Source: Schizochytrium sp. CCTCC M209059 (taxonomy: Eukaryota > Sar > Bigyra > Thraustochytrida > Thraustochytriidae). From it: 64,000 nucleotides of DNA. The position numbers and the translations under genes are program-made. Shown piece after piece: positions 19,501 to 29,260 of this stretch. Below the pieces are notes generated by a model, which had not been told where the DNA came from, searched no databases, and saw nothing but the letters and a program-made list of their open reading frames with translations. The stretch spans positions 532,263-596,262 of the forward strand of contig KN805389.1 of the NCBI GenBank assembly GCA_000818945.1, written 5' to 3'. Numbering within the stretch: position 1 is the first letter of the stretch; the number at the start of each line of letters is the position of its first letter.

Positions 19501-20168
19501 TTACAATGCTATGCCATGCAAAAGTACCAGACTCACATGCAATCCGTAAAAGGGGGTCCTCGCAGCGCGGACCCACAGACCGGGGAATCTAATTGTTCCA
19601 AATTTACCCGAGTCAACGATGATTCCCCGGTCCTCGCACATTTTCGTGTCCGGTCCTCGCACATTTTCGTGTCCCAGCCGCACGCACCGCCGCTTAATTT
19701 TCGTGTCAAAGTCGAGAGCGCTTCGCGATCAGAGCCCTGCGACCGTGTCTGCGGCGCCGGCGCGCCAGCAAACCCGTAACGCAGCGGCGGAAAAGCACCT
19801 GAGGCAAGACAGGGCAAGGCACGGCAGCACCAGCGCGACGCACACGGGCGGGCAGGTGGGTCTGGCGGGATAGCGGCGAACGTCATCGATCCGAGGCTGG
19901 GCTGGCGCGCGAAAGCCGGCTAGTAGCGTCCGCGAGCAGCGCGTGGGTAGTGCGCAGTGGCTGCAGGCGGAGTGTCGAAGAGGCAGCGAAGAAGCAGACG
20001 TTGCAACAAGGACGGCCTATTTGGAGAGACGCGATAAGGGAGGAATTGAAAAGGCGCACTATTACCTTTCATTCGCACAGCCAAATCCGTGCGGCCATTT
20101 AGACGCAGGAGCGCGCCGTCAAGTCTAATTTGCAAACAGTAGACGCTCAAGCGGACGTTGCGGCTCCA

Positions 20169-21317
20169 ATGGCCAATGAACACGATCTTGATCCTTGTCA
20201 GGGAACGCTTTCTTCTGCGAATTTAGTGGAACCACTTAATGAGGAGGTCTCACAAGAAGGCTTTGAGGAAGTCTTGGACTTTTTACTGGACGGTCCTCCT
20301 TTACAGAGTGACGTGAATGAGGACCCAAACGGCGGCGACTCGTTTGCGTCTCCACCTGCCAATACGCCTGCGAGTGAGCCACCGGCAGACGTCCCAGCGT
20401 CTCCCAGTATGGAGAACAACGAAGCCACGGCTCTTACGGTGGGTTCGTCAGGCGCTATGTCCTTTGAGATCACGCAGGCACCACCTAAGATTATCTGCAA
20501 GGAGAATGCACTGCTGGCAGAGTTTCCAATCGTGTTCAGTTATTCGAACATGTCCTCACCAAAATCCTTTCGACTTGTTGTGACGGAAAAGAAGGCGAAA
20601 TCTGGCATATGGCAAGAAATTACATTCGACAGACGTGCCGGATCGAGATCATTTCAGGTGAATACGTACGGAGCGCCGATTGTCGGTGAGGCAGAGTGTA
20701 TCGCACGCGATCAAGATCAGTTGGCCCTAGTCTTGCTCAAGGCAAACCGAAAGAATCCCGTTGGTACGTACGACATGCAGTTCTTTGACGGAGAGAGAGC
20801 AGCAAGCAAAGCGTTGCAGGTTGAGATCAAATCCAAGCCGAACGCCAAGTACGGTAAAGCCTCCGGAAGAAAGCAGGCCCCTTCCAAGGAATACAACGAG
20901 AAAATTATCAAGACTGTTCAGGACAAGTACGTGCATGAGCTTTGCGCGTTGAAGGACTCCTTCAACAATGAGAACTGCTTGGAAGTGTCGTATTTTGATC
21001 CTTCAATTCTAGGGGACATTTTCAACAGGGAAAAGTCCATGTATCGCCTGACGCCCACTATTAAGAGTGAGCCGTCCGCAACGTCGCGCGTGAGCCACTC
21101 GTTTAACCAACTCCAGCTCTCCCCCAAGCGCGCCCGCGAAGACGAGGAGCAGACTGCGCAGGCCGTTTTCAAGATGTTCAAGGCTCTCCCTTCTGCGGAA
21201 AAGACCCTGTTCGAGAAGATGTTCAACGAGCACATGGCCAAGTGCAACGCTACGCCAGGCAGCAACGCTACTTTAGGTCGTAGCGCCAAGCGCAACTCTC
21301 GCCGCGGCCGTGAATGA
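20169..21317 (+). CDS. Unrecognised nuclear-looking protein, paralogue 2
   Basis: The 382-residue product (ATG 20169) aligns with the 17139 gene over its whole length. The central domain (IIDGECIVRDQDQ there, VGEAECIARDQDQ here), the GTYDMQFFDG block, FDPSILGDIFNR, the LSPKRAREDEEQTAQ motif and the final Arg-rich tail are all kept. The N-terminal acidic third is the most diverged part. The frame is intact despite many substitutions and a few codon-sized indels, so both copies appear to be maintained as proteins. Function is unknown, as for paralogue 1. Confidence 0.8.
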   Translation: MANEHDLDPCQGTLSSANLVEPLNEEVSQEGFEEVLDFLLDGPPLQSDVNEDPNGGDSFASPPANTPASEPPADVPASPSMENNEATALTVGSSGAMSFEITQAPPKIICKENALLAEFPIVFSYSNMSSPKSFRLVVTEKKAKSGIWQEITFDRRAGSRSFQVNTYGAPIVGEAECIARDQDQLALVLLKANRKNPVGTYDMQFFDGERAASKALQVEIKSKPNAKYGKASGRKQAPSKEYNEKIIKTVQDKYVHELCALKDSFNNENCLEVSYFDPSILGDIFNREKSMYRLTPTIKSEPSATSRVSHSFNQLQLSPKRAREDEEQTAQAVFKMFKALPSAEKTLFEKMFNEHMAKCNATPGSNATLGRSAKRNSRRGRE

Positions 21318-23419
21318 GGTCGTAGACGGCGCTGCTAGCTCGTCCGCACCACCTAGGTCTATGCCCTAGGCTCTAAACTACAAAATAACATTTCACAACC
21401 AAGCCTATCTAGATGAAAAAAGTTTTCTTACGCCAGCAAGAGGTCCGTCGAGGTTATTGGGCTGCGCTTGGCTACGGCCGAAGCCACGGTCGCAGTGATC
21501 TGGCAGGTGGGTGCACCGGGCGCAGACAGACAGACAGACAGACAGACAGACAGGCAGACAGGCAAGATCGAATCTTGGCGGATCTTTGCTAGCGGTCAAC
21601 TTGGGTTTCCCCGGTTCTGCTCCGGATCCGGCACGGGGCGGCGGGTCCCCTTCGAGGTGGGGNNNNNNNNNNNNNNNNNNNNNNNNNNNNNNNNNNNNNN
21701 NNNNNNNNNNNNNNNNNNNNNNNNNNNNNNNGGGGGGGGAGGGCAGAGGGGGCAGGGACTCAGCCTTGCCAGGAGAGTTATCCGAGTGTCGCCCTCGCAA
21801 CGCGCCGAGACCCAGGCACAGCGTCCTCCGCAGTGGTTACAATGTGCCCCCGTCGCGCTGGGCGCCTGCGACCTACCCCCTGCACTAGCTGTGCACGCTC
21901 GCACACACTGCTGCTGTCTTCGTCTCGCTGCGCTGAGGTGCGGGCGCGACTGCGGCCAACGGCCTGCCTGCCTGCTGCAGCTGCACTGCTGCAGCTGCAG
22001 TTGCAGCGCGGCCCAGCCGCAGCTCCGCTGGCGGTCAGGAATCCGCGCGAGCAGCAGCAGCGGCAGCAGCAGCAGCTCGGTGTGGTGCGCGTGGAGAAGC
22101 GGCGCGGGGGCCGCGGTCCGGGCCGGGCTGGAGGAGCCCGCTCGCTGGGCCAGGATTCTCGACACGAATTCGTACGTCTTTGTGGGCGGGAACTTGAAAG
22201 CAAGTTACATAAGGTATAACGCTCCGCGGATGATGGTGAAAAGGGTGAACATGATTGCAGTGCACCGCTGCTTCTCCTGGCTGTCCGAGTGGCTCATTGG
22301 CACTGTGAGTGCAGCGAGTGCTTGAGTGAGTGAGTGAGTGCTTAAGTGAGCGAGTCATTTGAGGCCCAAGCAAGCTCGTCGTCCGTCGACCGCGTCTCTC
22401 TCATCTCCCCGAACCTTCACTCTTCAGAGGCGGCGCGCGCCCACTTTCGTGCGCCATGCCATGCCAAGCCGAGCCGAGCCGAGCCGAGCCGTGCGACATT
22501 CGTCGACTTAGCTTCTTGGTGCAGCTGCGCTGCGAGCCTGGCGACGTGAGGATTTCCTTGTATCCTGTTCGCCTTCTTTTATCTTTTTTCTTCCCTCTAT
22601 ACGTTTACGTAGTACATACTCCAATCCAGTCCATTCACGGCCGGCGGCCAGGCGACGCGACGCTGGCCGGGACTGTCCCTCTCCGTCGCGTCGCCGCCGC
22701 GTTCTCTCGTGCGCTTCTCTCGCACTCGTCCCGCCGCACCGCCGCGGCCGCGAGCTGCGACGATGCGAGCGCCACGCTCGAGTGCCGCGCCGCCGCATCT
22801 GGCTGCAGCCACGCGAAGCACGCCTTGAAACGGTGAAGTGGCCTCGCGCTCGCGCCTGCTTTTACCCGCGGTCGGGGCGGGCCCGAGGAGGCAGGCGACG
22901 AGCGAGCGTATCTTCCTCGCCGCCCTTCTCCCCGCAGCGCACCGCAGCCCGCTCCCCACAGACCCCGCTTGCTCTGGGCGCCGCCCGGCGGTCTCGCGGG
23001 AACCTCCCCTCCCTGCAGTGAACGAACAAAAACAAACACGACACCGACCGCGAAGAGGACTTGGAAAGAAAAGCATGAGACGCCAGAATAAAGAAACGAA
23101 TAACGCGGTTGGTCGCCCCCCCCCGACCGTCCCTTCCTCCCCCTGCCTCTGCCTCTGCCTCTGCATCTGCAGCTGGCTCGCGGCCTCCCCCCTCCTCTCT
23201 CTGCCCGGTCTGCCCTGACTCGCTCCCTCTGCGGACTTGTCCCCGCGAGAACGGGCGAGGAGGAGAGAGAGGGAGGGAGGGGAAGGGAGGGGAAGGGAGA
23301 GAGAGGCTCGCTCCGCAGGCGGCGGCTGCACGCGCGGCGCCAATCGAGCGGAATTCGCGCGAGGCGAGGCGAGGCGAGGCGAGGCGAAGCAGATCGGGAA
23401 CGCGAGCGGCAGGCGCGCG
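21318..23419. other. Long GC-rich intergenic region with microsatellites and a gap
   Basis: It contains the 3' flank of paralogue 2, a (gaca)n tract (21526-21565), assembly gap 21663-21731, CAG/CTGCAG-rich DNA (21960-22080), a gagtgagtgagt tract (~22325-22345), a gagccgagcc tract (~22470-22490), polypurine ggagg runs (23255-23300) and gaggcgaggc repeats (~23365-23385). Several long open frames exist on both strands, but their translations are low-complexity and none matches a family I know. Confidence 0.5.
21663..21731. other. Assembly gap (69 N)
   Basis: A run of N flanked on the right by a G-rich stretch (gggggggga). The true length is unknown. Confidence 0.98.
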
Positions 23420-25003
23420 ATGACCGCGACGCACGGCCGCCCGGGCGCCGCGGGCGGGGCGCGCCGGCAGGGGGGGGGGGGGGAGGAGCACGGCCAGGAG
23501 CAGCAGCGCGAGCGGGGCCCGGCGGCGGCGGTGGTGGAGCAGCACCCGTTCTGCCATGTGTACATTGCGGAGGCCGGCGCCAGCACGCAGACGGTCATCG
23601 TGCGTGTCAGAGGCCCCGCGCACGAGGTCGTGCGCGCGCGCGCGCAGGTGTGCCGCCGCGACAACGGAGAGGTCGAGCAGACCTTCGTCTTCGAGGTGGA
23701 CCCGGCCGGCGCGCGCGCGAGATTCATCAAAGCCCAGAACCTGGGCGGCACTTACCCGCGCTTCACCTTCATGCACATCTTTCAGCATGCCGCGGACGCC
23801 GACCTCTTCTTGCTGCGCTTCAAAGGCAACCGCGATCAGCCTAACGGCCCGCACAAAGAGCTTTTTCTCCGCATCCGGACCTCGACCGACGCTGACTTTG
23901 CGAACATAATGGCCGATCTTTCCACCAAGACGTGGACAATGAAAACCAAGAAGAAGGGCACCAAAAAGATTGATCGCGCACAGCGCGCTCCAGCCTACTA
24001 CGAGTGGAATGAAACCATCGAAGAAGCATTTACAAAAGGTTATCGGGTGACACCCATGCCCTCCGACATTACCTTTAAGATCGAAGAAGCGGCCGCCACG
24101 CGCGTCAAAGCGCACCCTGGTCCCGACGCCCTCACGCACTTGTATAAAGGAAGCGCAGTGACACCCGTCTCTTACGAGCGCCACGCGTCGATTGCCGAGG
24201 CCTCAATCCCGGACGCTACAGAGTTTAACGTCGATGACCTTGTCCCCGACATCTCGTCGCTGATCAAGGTCCCTGGCGGCGGCTACAAGCGCTCCCGCGA
24301 GTCTGACGACGTCTCCATGACCCATGAGCCCAAACGCTCGCGTGGAGATTCCGTCGTTACGGCGTTGCGCCAATTCAAAAATCGCACCTTTCAAGAGGCT
24401 TCCGTGCGCCGCCGGTCCCGCTCAGACGATTACCTCGTCGACCAAGGTACGGAACTTATCAACTCGGGTAGAGGAGAGCTTACGGTTGATCACAGCACGC
24501 CTCCGGGTACATCTCTCAATCCTGCAAATGAGTCCTTGAACGCAACGCACTGGGCGCATGAGGAAAATTTCAACCAAGAACCCTACATGCAACCTCAGTC
24601 CCTGCCTCAAGACAATGCTTACGCCTACCTCCGTTACCCTGCCCCCATTCATGACAATACTTTTCCCACGCAAGGCAACGAGGCAGGCTTTTCGACAATT
24701 GGCCATGGCCACCAGGAACAATACACTCACCTCGAAGCTACCCCCGCAGTCGCCCACATGAACCAAGACGCAAGCAATCTTCAGGCCTATTCAAGCAATC
24801 TTCAGGCCTATTCGACAGCCCCATCGGACTATTACGACCATCAAAACGGGGAGATGCCTCTTGGCGAACTTGGATACGAAGAGGAGTCCTACTGTTTGGG
24901 ACTTCAAACGAGTCATTCCTTGAGTTTAAGCGGCTACGAAATTGCCACCCACCAAGATGCCGATGTCGTCATTGGCGACAAGGACGATATTTCTTACATA
25001 TAG
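23420..25003 (+). CDS. Unrecognised protein, possible distant relative of the 17139/20169 family
   Basis: From ATG 23420 (MTATHGRPGAAGG) the product has 527 residues. After a Gly/Glu/Gln-rich lead comes a beta-rich region (about residues 40-165) with VEQHPFCHVYIAEAG, TVIVRVRG, EVEQTFVFEV, QNLGGTYPRFTFMHIF and ADLFLLRFKGNRDQPNGPHK. Its order and spacing are reminiscent of the central domain of the two upstream paralogues (EQAPPK..., AIVLSCP, RQDIIFER, DQLVLVWLKANRKK). Two basic motifs (YKRSRESDD, HEPKRSRGDS) could be nuclear localisation signals. The C-terminal half is Gln/Asn/Tyr/Ser-rich with a perfect 7-residue repeat (SNLQAYS twice) and looks disordered, as in activation domains. The open frame extends to 23237 only through simple repeats. 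Function is unknown. Confidence 0.75.
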   Translation: MTATHGRPGAAGGARRQGGGGEEHGQEQQRERGPAAAVVEQHPFCHVYIAEAGASTQTVIVRVRGPAHEVVRARAQVCRRDNGEVEQTFVFEVDPAGARARFIKAQNLGGTYPRFTFMHIFQHAADADLFLLRFKGNRDQPNGPHKELFLRIRTSTDADFANIMADLSTKTWTMKTKKKGTKKIDRAQRAPAYYEWNETIEEAFTKGYRVTPMPSDITFKIEEAAATRVKAHPGPDALTHLYKGSAVTPVSYERHASIAEASIPDATEFNVDDLVPDISSLIKVPGGGYKRSRESDDVSMTHEPKRSRGDSVVTALRQFKNRTFQEASVRRRSRSDDYLVDQGTELINSGRGELTVDHSTPPGTSLNPANESLNATHWAHEENFNQEPYMQPQSLPQDNAYAYLRYPAPIHDNTFPTQGNEAGFSTIGHGHQEQYTHLEATPAVAHMNQDASNLQAYSSNLQAYSTAPSDYYDHQNGEMPLGELGYEEESYCLGLQTSHSLSLSGYEIATHQDADVVIGDKDDISYI

Positions 25004-25279
25004 GCGACGAGACACTTCTCGCGCGCCTTTCTTTTGTACAGACCACTATCATGCACACCATGAGCCCTTGCCGTGGGCTTTGCACTTGTACACATGCACA
25101 TACCCCATTTAATAATACTTTACATCATTTTATCATTACTTTACTCCTTGTCATCGTCGAGACTTTGCGCAGTCCAAAAATGGATAATCAAAGGAAATTA
25201 TTCATTTATTCTTTCATCACGCTACTGCCGGCATCTAACCTCGGCATTCTCTCACGTTTCCAAGCTATTCAGCATCGCC

Positions 25280-26407
25280 TCATTCGCACACGCCAAGTGA
25301 GCTGCTACCTTGAACATCCACACTAGCTTGAAACCGACCTTGTGCAGCTCGGCGATCGAATACAGTATACTTGATCTCTCCTTCTTTCACGTGTGAATCC
25401 ACAAGATGCACCTGCGACGCCTCCCGCGTACACTTTGCAGCTGGGGGAAGCCAGCGAAAGAGTTCAATCGCAGCTTCTGCCCGCCCCTCGCGAGATCTAT
25501 GCGTCAATGCTTCGTAGGAAACCACCTTGCCCAAAGATGGGCCAAGACTATCGTTGATAGTGTCTGTCCAGTTGCGCAGCATTGCCGAACGGTAATCCAA
25601 AAGATGCGCCCCGACTTGCAAAAGCCCGTCGTACAGACATACCTTGGCCCCATACTCGCTCTTGTAATACCTGCCAAGCCAGCTGAATCGGGACGGGCAC
25701 TTGATCAGAACGGGCGTTTGCATAAAGGTTCGCATGGACACCTTGGAACTTGCACGAGGACCCTCTTCCTTTACACCTGACGCGAACAACTCTCGCAGTG
25801 GAGCACCAAGGGCGCCTCGCTGCATCATTGAAACGACAGAATCTAGCCAGGAGTCTTCCTGGCGTTCAATGACAAGTACTCTGTGCCATGGCGAGTAAAA
25901 TTCTTGACGTACGCGCTCCACCTCAGATGGGAAGATGTGCCCGTGCTTCCAGCCAAGAATTGCATCGCTGTCAATAATATCACTGGCGCTAATGTTGTAC
26001 ATTAAATTAGCGCAATTCCTTTGCAAGAGTGTGCGTAAAAACCCAGTCCCAGTGCTCATCAGACCGCGGATCGTCACAACGACTGCCTTACGTTCATGAG
26101 CAGCTTCCGCGAAATGACGCAAATCCTCATTGACGTCAATCGCGGTCTCGAGGCGCCGTATAGGCGCTGCAACGTCCACAAGACAGCTTTCGATGTTGGA
26201 CAGTCCATTTCGATATGCTTCCTGGCAAGCCTCGTAGCTCGCTTGCGCCCAATCCTCATTGCGGCGGATCACGACTTTCCGATTTCCAACGATGACGCCC
26301 ATTTCAACATCCCCACCGTGTTCAACCGGAATTGTTGGCCTCATACTAAGCGTCACCGGCATGCAGCAACAGATGACAAACGCCGAAAGAAGACGTTGTC
26401 GACTCAT
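25280..26407 (-). CDS. Secretory-pathway sulfotransferase-like protein
   Basis: The 375-residue product has a hydrophobic N terminus (LLSAFVICCCMPVTLS) that should act as a signal peptide or anchor. VVVTIRGLMSTGTGFLRTLL (109-128) matches the 5'-phosphosulfate-binding loop of sulfotransferases (Gly-x-Met/Pro-x-Ser/Thr-Gly-Thr-x-Phe-Leu). VLVIERQEDSWLDSVVSMM (178-196) matches the 3'-phosphate-binding 'RNPxDWxxSxx' strand-helix, though the usual Arg-Asn/Asp-Pro is IERQED here. KVVSYEALTH later matches the typical 'VVRYEDL' strand. A Golgi PAPS-dependent sulfotransferase acting on glycans is the most likely role, consistent with the sulfated walls and exopolysaccharides known in this group. The weak 3' motif leaves room for a non-catalytic relative. 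The gene converges with the 23420 gene (276 bp). Confidence 0.6.
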   Translation of the reverse strand: MSRQRLLSAFVICCCMPVTLSMRPTIPVEHGGDVEMGVIVGNRKVVIRRNEDWAQASYEACQEAYRNGLSNIESCLVDVAAPIRRLETAIDVNEDLRHFAEAAHERKAVVVTIRGLMSTGTGFLRTLLQRNCANLMYNISASDIIDSDAILGWKHGHIFPSEVERVRQEFYSPWHRVLVIERQEDSWLDSVVSMMQRGALGAPLRELFASGVKEEGPRASSKVSMRTFMQTPVLIKCPSRFSWLGRYYKSEYGAKVCLYDGLLQVGAHLLDYRSAMLRNWTDTINDSLGPSLGKVVSYEALTHRSREGRAEAAIELFRWLPPAAKCTREASQVHLVDSHVKEGEIKYTVFDRRAAQGRFQASVDVQGSSSLGVCE

Positions 26408-28869
26408 TCTCCGATTTTACAAGTGAGAGAGCTCCGGGTAGATGAAGTAAGAAAATATACAAAATTATGTACAATGAAGAGTCGATCCTGTTTTTCAGAT
26501 AAAAGCACGATTTGCAACATGTAAGTATTCAGCTGCCCTCCCGAAAAGCTCGCGCATCTCTATTCACTTGACCACACATCCAAATGGCACCGCAAACTCC
26601 TACAACTACCACCCCATTGACCCAACTTGGACGGGAACAGAGCAAGAGTGTGAAAGGATAGCATGCGGTAAATCACAATGAGTGCACTGCATTCCAATTC
26701 GCCTTGCGCGTGCGGCTTTTGACTCAGGGTTCCGTTGTTCGCATCAAACATTCTGTCAGCCGAACGAGACCCCATAAAATGGGATACGACATCATCGTCA
26801 ACGGCCCGCACGAGAGAATAAACAAAGAGAGCGAGGTGGCACCTCCAGTGCAGCAGGTCCGGCCTACTGTCTACGCGCGAACACACGCAAAAGTGGTTCT
26901 CAGAAAATGAATGGATTGTGCTGTCGATTTGTTTCACGGGCGCAAAACCCTCAATTGACGCGCATGAATATAATTCCTCAGCGAAACCACTCAATCGTTG
27001 ATGCTCGCACGCATGGATGGACGCCTGCACTTAGACTGACGCGTTTTGCAACCCCTTCTTTCCTCGCCCTACCCCCTAAGGTACTCGACACCTCTCTCGC
27101 CCCCGCTTTCTCTTGGCCTCGCGGTATCGGCGTCGTAAGCTAAGTAATCGTCATTCTTGCAAATTCAGACCCTTAGGAAAGCTTGTTGATCTCATTCGCC
27201 GACACCGACACCGCCAAGGGAAGTTCTCGCCTCTCATCGCTCGCAGTTTTGCATGCTATCGTACTCTGTTGGATCGAATTAATTGATCAAGTTTCGTCAG
27301 TCACTTGTTGCTCAGCTACCTCTTCTTTCCTTCCTTCCTTCCTCCTGGCAACGCGTCAAAGAGTGACGAGCAGTATGTATGTTTCTGATGTGGGCACCTG
27401 CCCGAACGGCGCCGACTTGTAAATAGCCGGGACCAAAAGTTCAGGTGCCCTGCCTTGCGCTCGAAACGCTAGAGGGTGCCAAGCTTGTTCAGGGCCTATA
27501 GCACTACCTCGACACTACTGTTTCTCCCTGGAACGGGCATGTCGAAACTAATATTCGACAGACCAACTTTAGAGAGATATCACTGCCCGTCGTTGTTGCC
27601 TCTTTGACTACCTCTCTCTCTCTCTCTTGCTGCCCTCATCTATCCATTTCCCCCCGCGCTCGAATGTTTCCCCGCTTTCCCAGTTTCTGGCCACGGCGGA
27701 ATTCACCACACGGCCACAATCAGAATACGAGGAGAAAATCTTGCTGGATTGCAAAGTGGGTCACTCCGCGCACCTTGCGGTGCTCATGGCCACGATCGTT
27801 TTTAAATTTCCAGCGTCCGTCACCTCCATCAATCCTCTTCCCTACTGCTCTGAGCCTTCCTCGAAATGACAAAGGAGCTTGCCTACTCTCGATTCATCTG
27901 TCGCGGAAAAAGCAGGCCGGGCCTCGCCCCTTGTGGGCACGCGACCTTGAAGCAAACGCTGACGCGCCGCTGAGCCTGCTCCGCAGGATGCTGTTGCATT
28001 GCTTTTGACCGACAGAGCCACCTGAGCGACGCCATGCCGGAGATACAGAATGCGCGAAACAATGAAAACGAAAGAAGAGCTCCTCCTCATCTCCCATGGC
28101 TCCTCAGAAGCTTCTACCTCTACCCTTTCTCAAATAGCTCACGAGCGAGCTGCCATTGCATCAGATTTATATTTGGCTGGAGGTCTATATTCTCGCCAAT
28201 GAGGTTTTTCCTCGTCCGACTGGGGCGGCAAGACACTCGTCATATGCGGCAGCTTGTTTGCTTGCTTCTATTCTATCCTGTCCTTATCCGACCCCTTCCG
28301 GCACTCCTTCTCGCCCCTCTCCGCGTAGGTCTTGTCCTTGTCGCGAACGACAAACAATATGCACGTACCGTTCTTGAGCTCCCTTCTTCGCACACGTACG
28401 GATTCACACGTGCACAGGCACGAGCGCGCCCGCGCGGGTGGTGGAGTCTACCCGCGCTCGACCCTCGAGCTGCCGCGGCACGCGGCACGCTCTGCGCGCA
28501 TGGGCGAGCGCGCGTGAAGGTTGCGCTTTTGCTGCGCGGTTGCAGCCGCCCATTCATCGCGCCGCAGCTAATGAGTGGTCCTCCAGCGCCGGGGGGTAGA
28601 CGGAGCGTTTTGGAGACAGATCAGGGCGACCAAGCTGGGCGCTTATTCTTGGTGTCAAAATATAATATGCACAGTGTACACCCCGCTGCGAAACCCTGGT
28701 TGTTTTGCACGGATGACGTTGAGAGCCACACGAACCGCGGGCAGGATTTGGTGGATGACGCGAGAGGATGTGGCGGAAAAATTCTGATGTTTAGCACTTG
28801 AAAAGCAAAAAAAAACAACGGAACATCAAGGAGAAGATAATACACAGGGAAAGAGAATAGAAACGGAGA
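26408..28869. other. Long intergenic region without a recognisable gene
   Basis: Open frames of 60-250 codons exist on both strands (for example minus 26560-27030 and plus 28034-28801), but their translations lack domains and have compositions like random GC-rich DNA. A ctctctct tract (27609-27630) and ttccttcc runs (~27330) are present. The 5' flank of the sulfotransferase-like gene lies at the left. Confidence 0.45.
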
Positions 28870-29260
28870 CACAGACATTGTGGCCCCGAAATGATGGGGT
28901 GGGCAAAGGCGATCGTCGCGACTACGTGTTTTCATCTTGAAGTGATGTGAGCCGGAAGGAATTCTTGAGCAAAAGATGAAAGCGATCATGATTGATGGCG
29001 TACTGCGACCGAATGTAGAAGAAGTGAGTCGGGCAAAGGTTAGGACAGTCGTGTCTCATCTCGAAATAACGCGAGCTGGATGAAAGTCTCAGGGGCAAAG
29101 GCAAACGAGATCAAAATTGATAGATAGATGACATGATGTGGCCCAAATATTGACGGGGCGGCAATATTTAGGATGGTCGCGATCATGTTGTCTCATCTTG
29201 AAATAATGTGAGCTGGATGGAATTCTCAGAGAAAAGGCGAAAGAGAGCAAGATTGATGGC
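28870..29260 (-). repeat. Imperfect tandem repeats of the 3' end of the MscS gene
   Basis: Units of ~130 bp begin tgtggcccgaaatnnnggggngg-like sequence and continue through cgcgactacgtgttttcatc, the gtgagc block and gcaaaagatgaaagcgatc. They occur about three times (from ~28880, ~29055 and ~29185), the last being the true 3' end of the channel gene. Read on the minus strand, the outer copies still encode recognisable variants of the channel's last residues (INHDRFHLLLKNSFRLTSLQ against INLALFRLFSENSIQLTLFQ). This is a partial duplication of a gene end plus its 3' flank. Confidence 0.7.

Larger units (their letters stand above)
18725..21610. repeat. Segmental duplication, copy 2
   Basis: Second tandem copy of 15475-18650, holding the truncated TPR-gene copy, the shared divergent intergenic region and paralogue 2 with its 3' flank. 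The left edge falls inside former coding sequence next to a small GC palindrome (gcgccctcgcgagggtgccc, ~18695-18714). The right edge lies near the gaca microsatellite and the sequence gap at 21663. Confidence 0.88.

Noticed and set aside
21526..21675. (GACA)n and (GCAAG)-type repeats here and at 31090-31675 considered as a CRISPR-like array
   Set aside because: The units are 4-5 bp microsatellites without regular spacers, in a eukaryotic setting.
22597..24184. Long minus-strand open frames over 22.6-24.2 kb
   Set aside because: Low-complexity Arg/Ala/Pro translations that are the shadow of the 23420 gene and its GC-rich flank.
26560..27030. 156-codon minus-strand open frame
   Set aside because: No domain, no paralogue in the window, and a composition like its surroundings.
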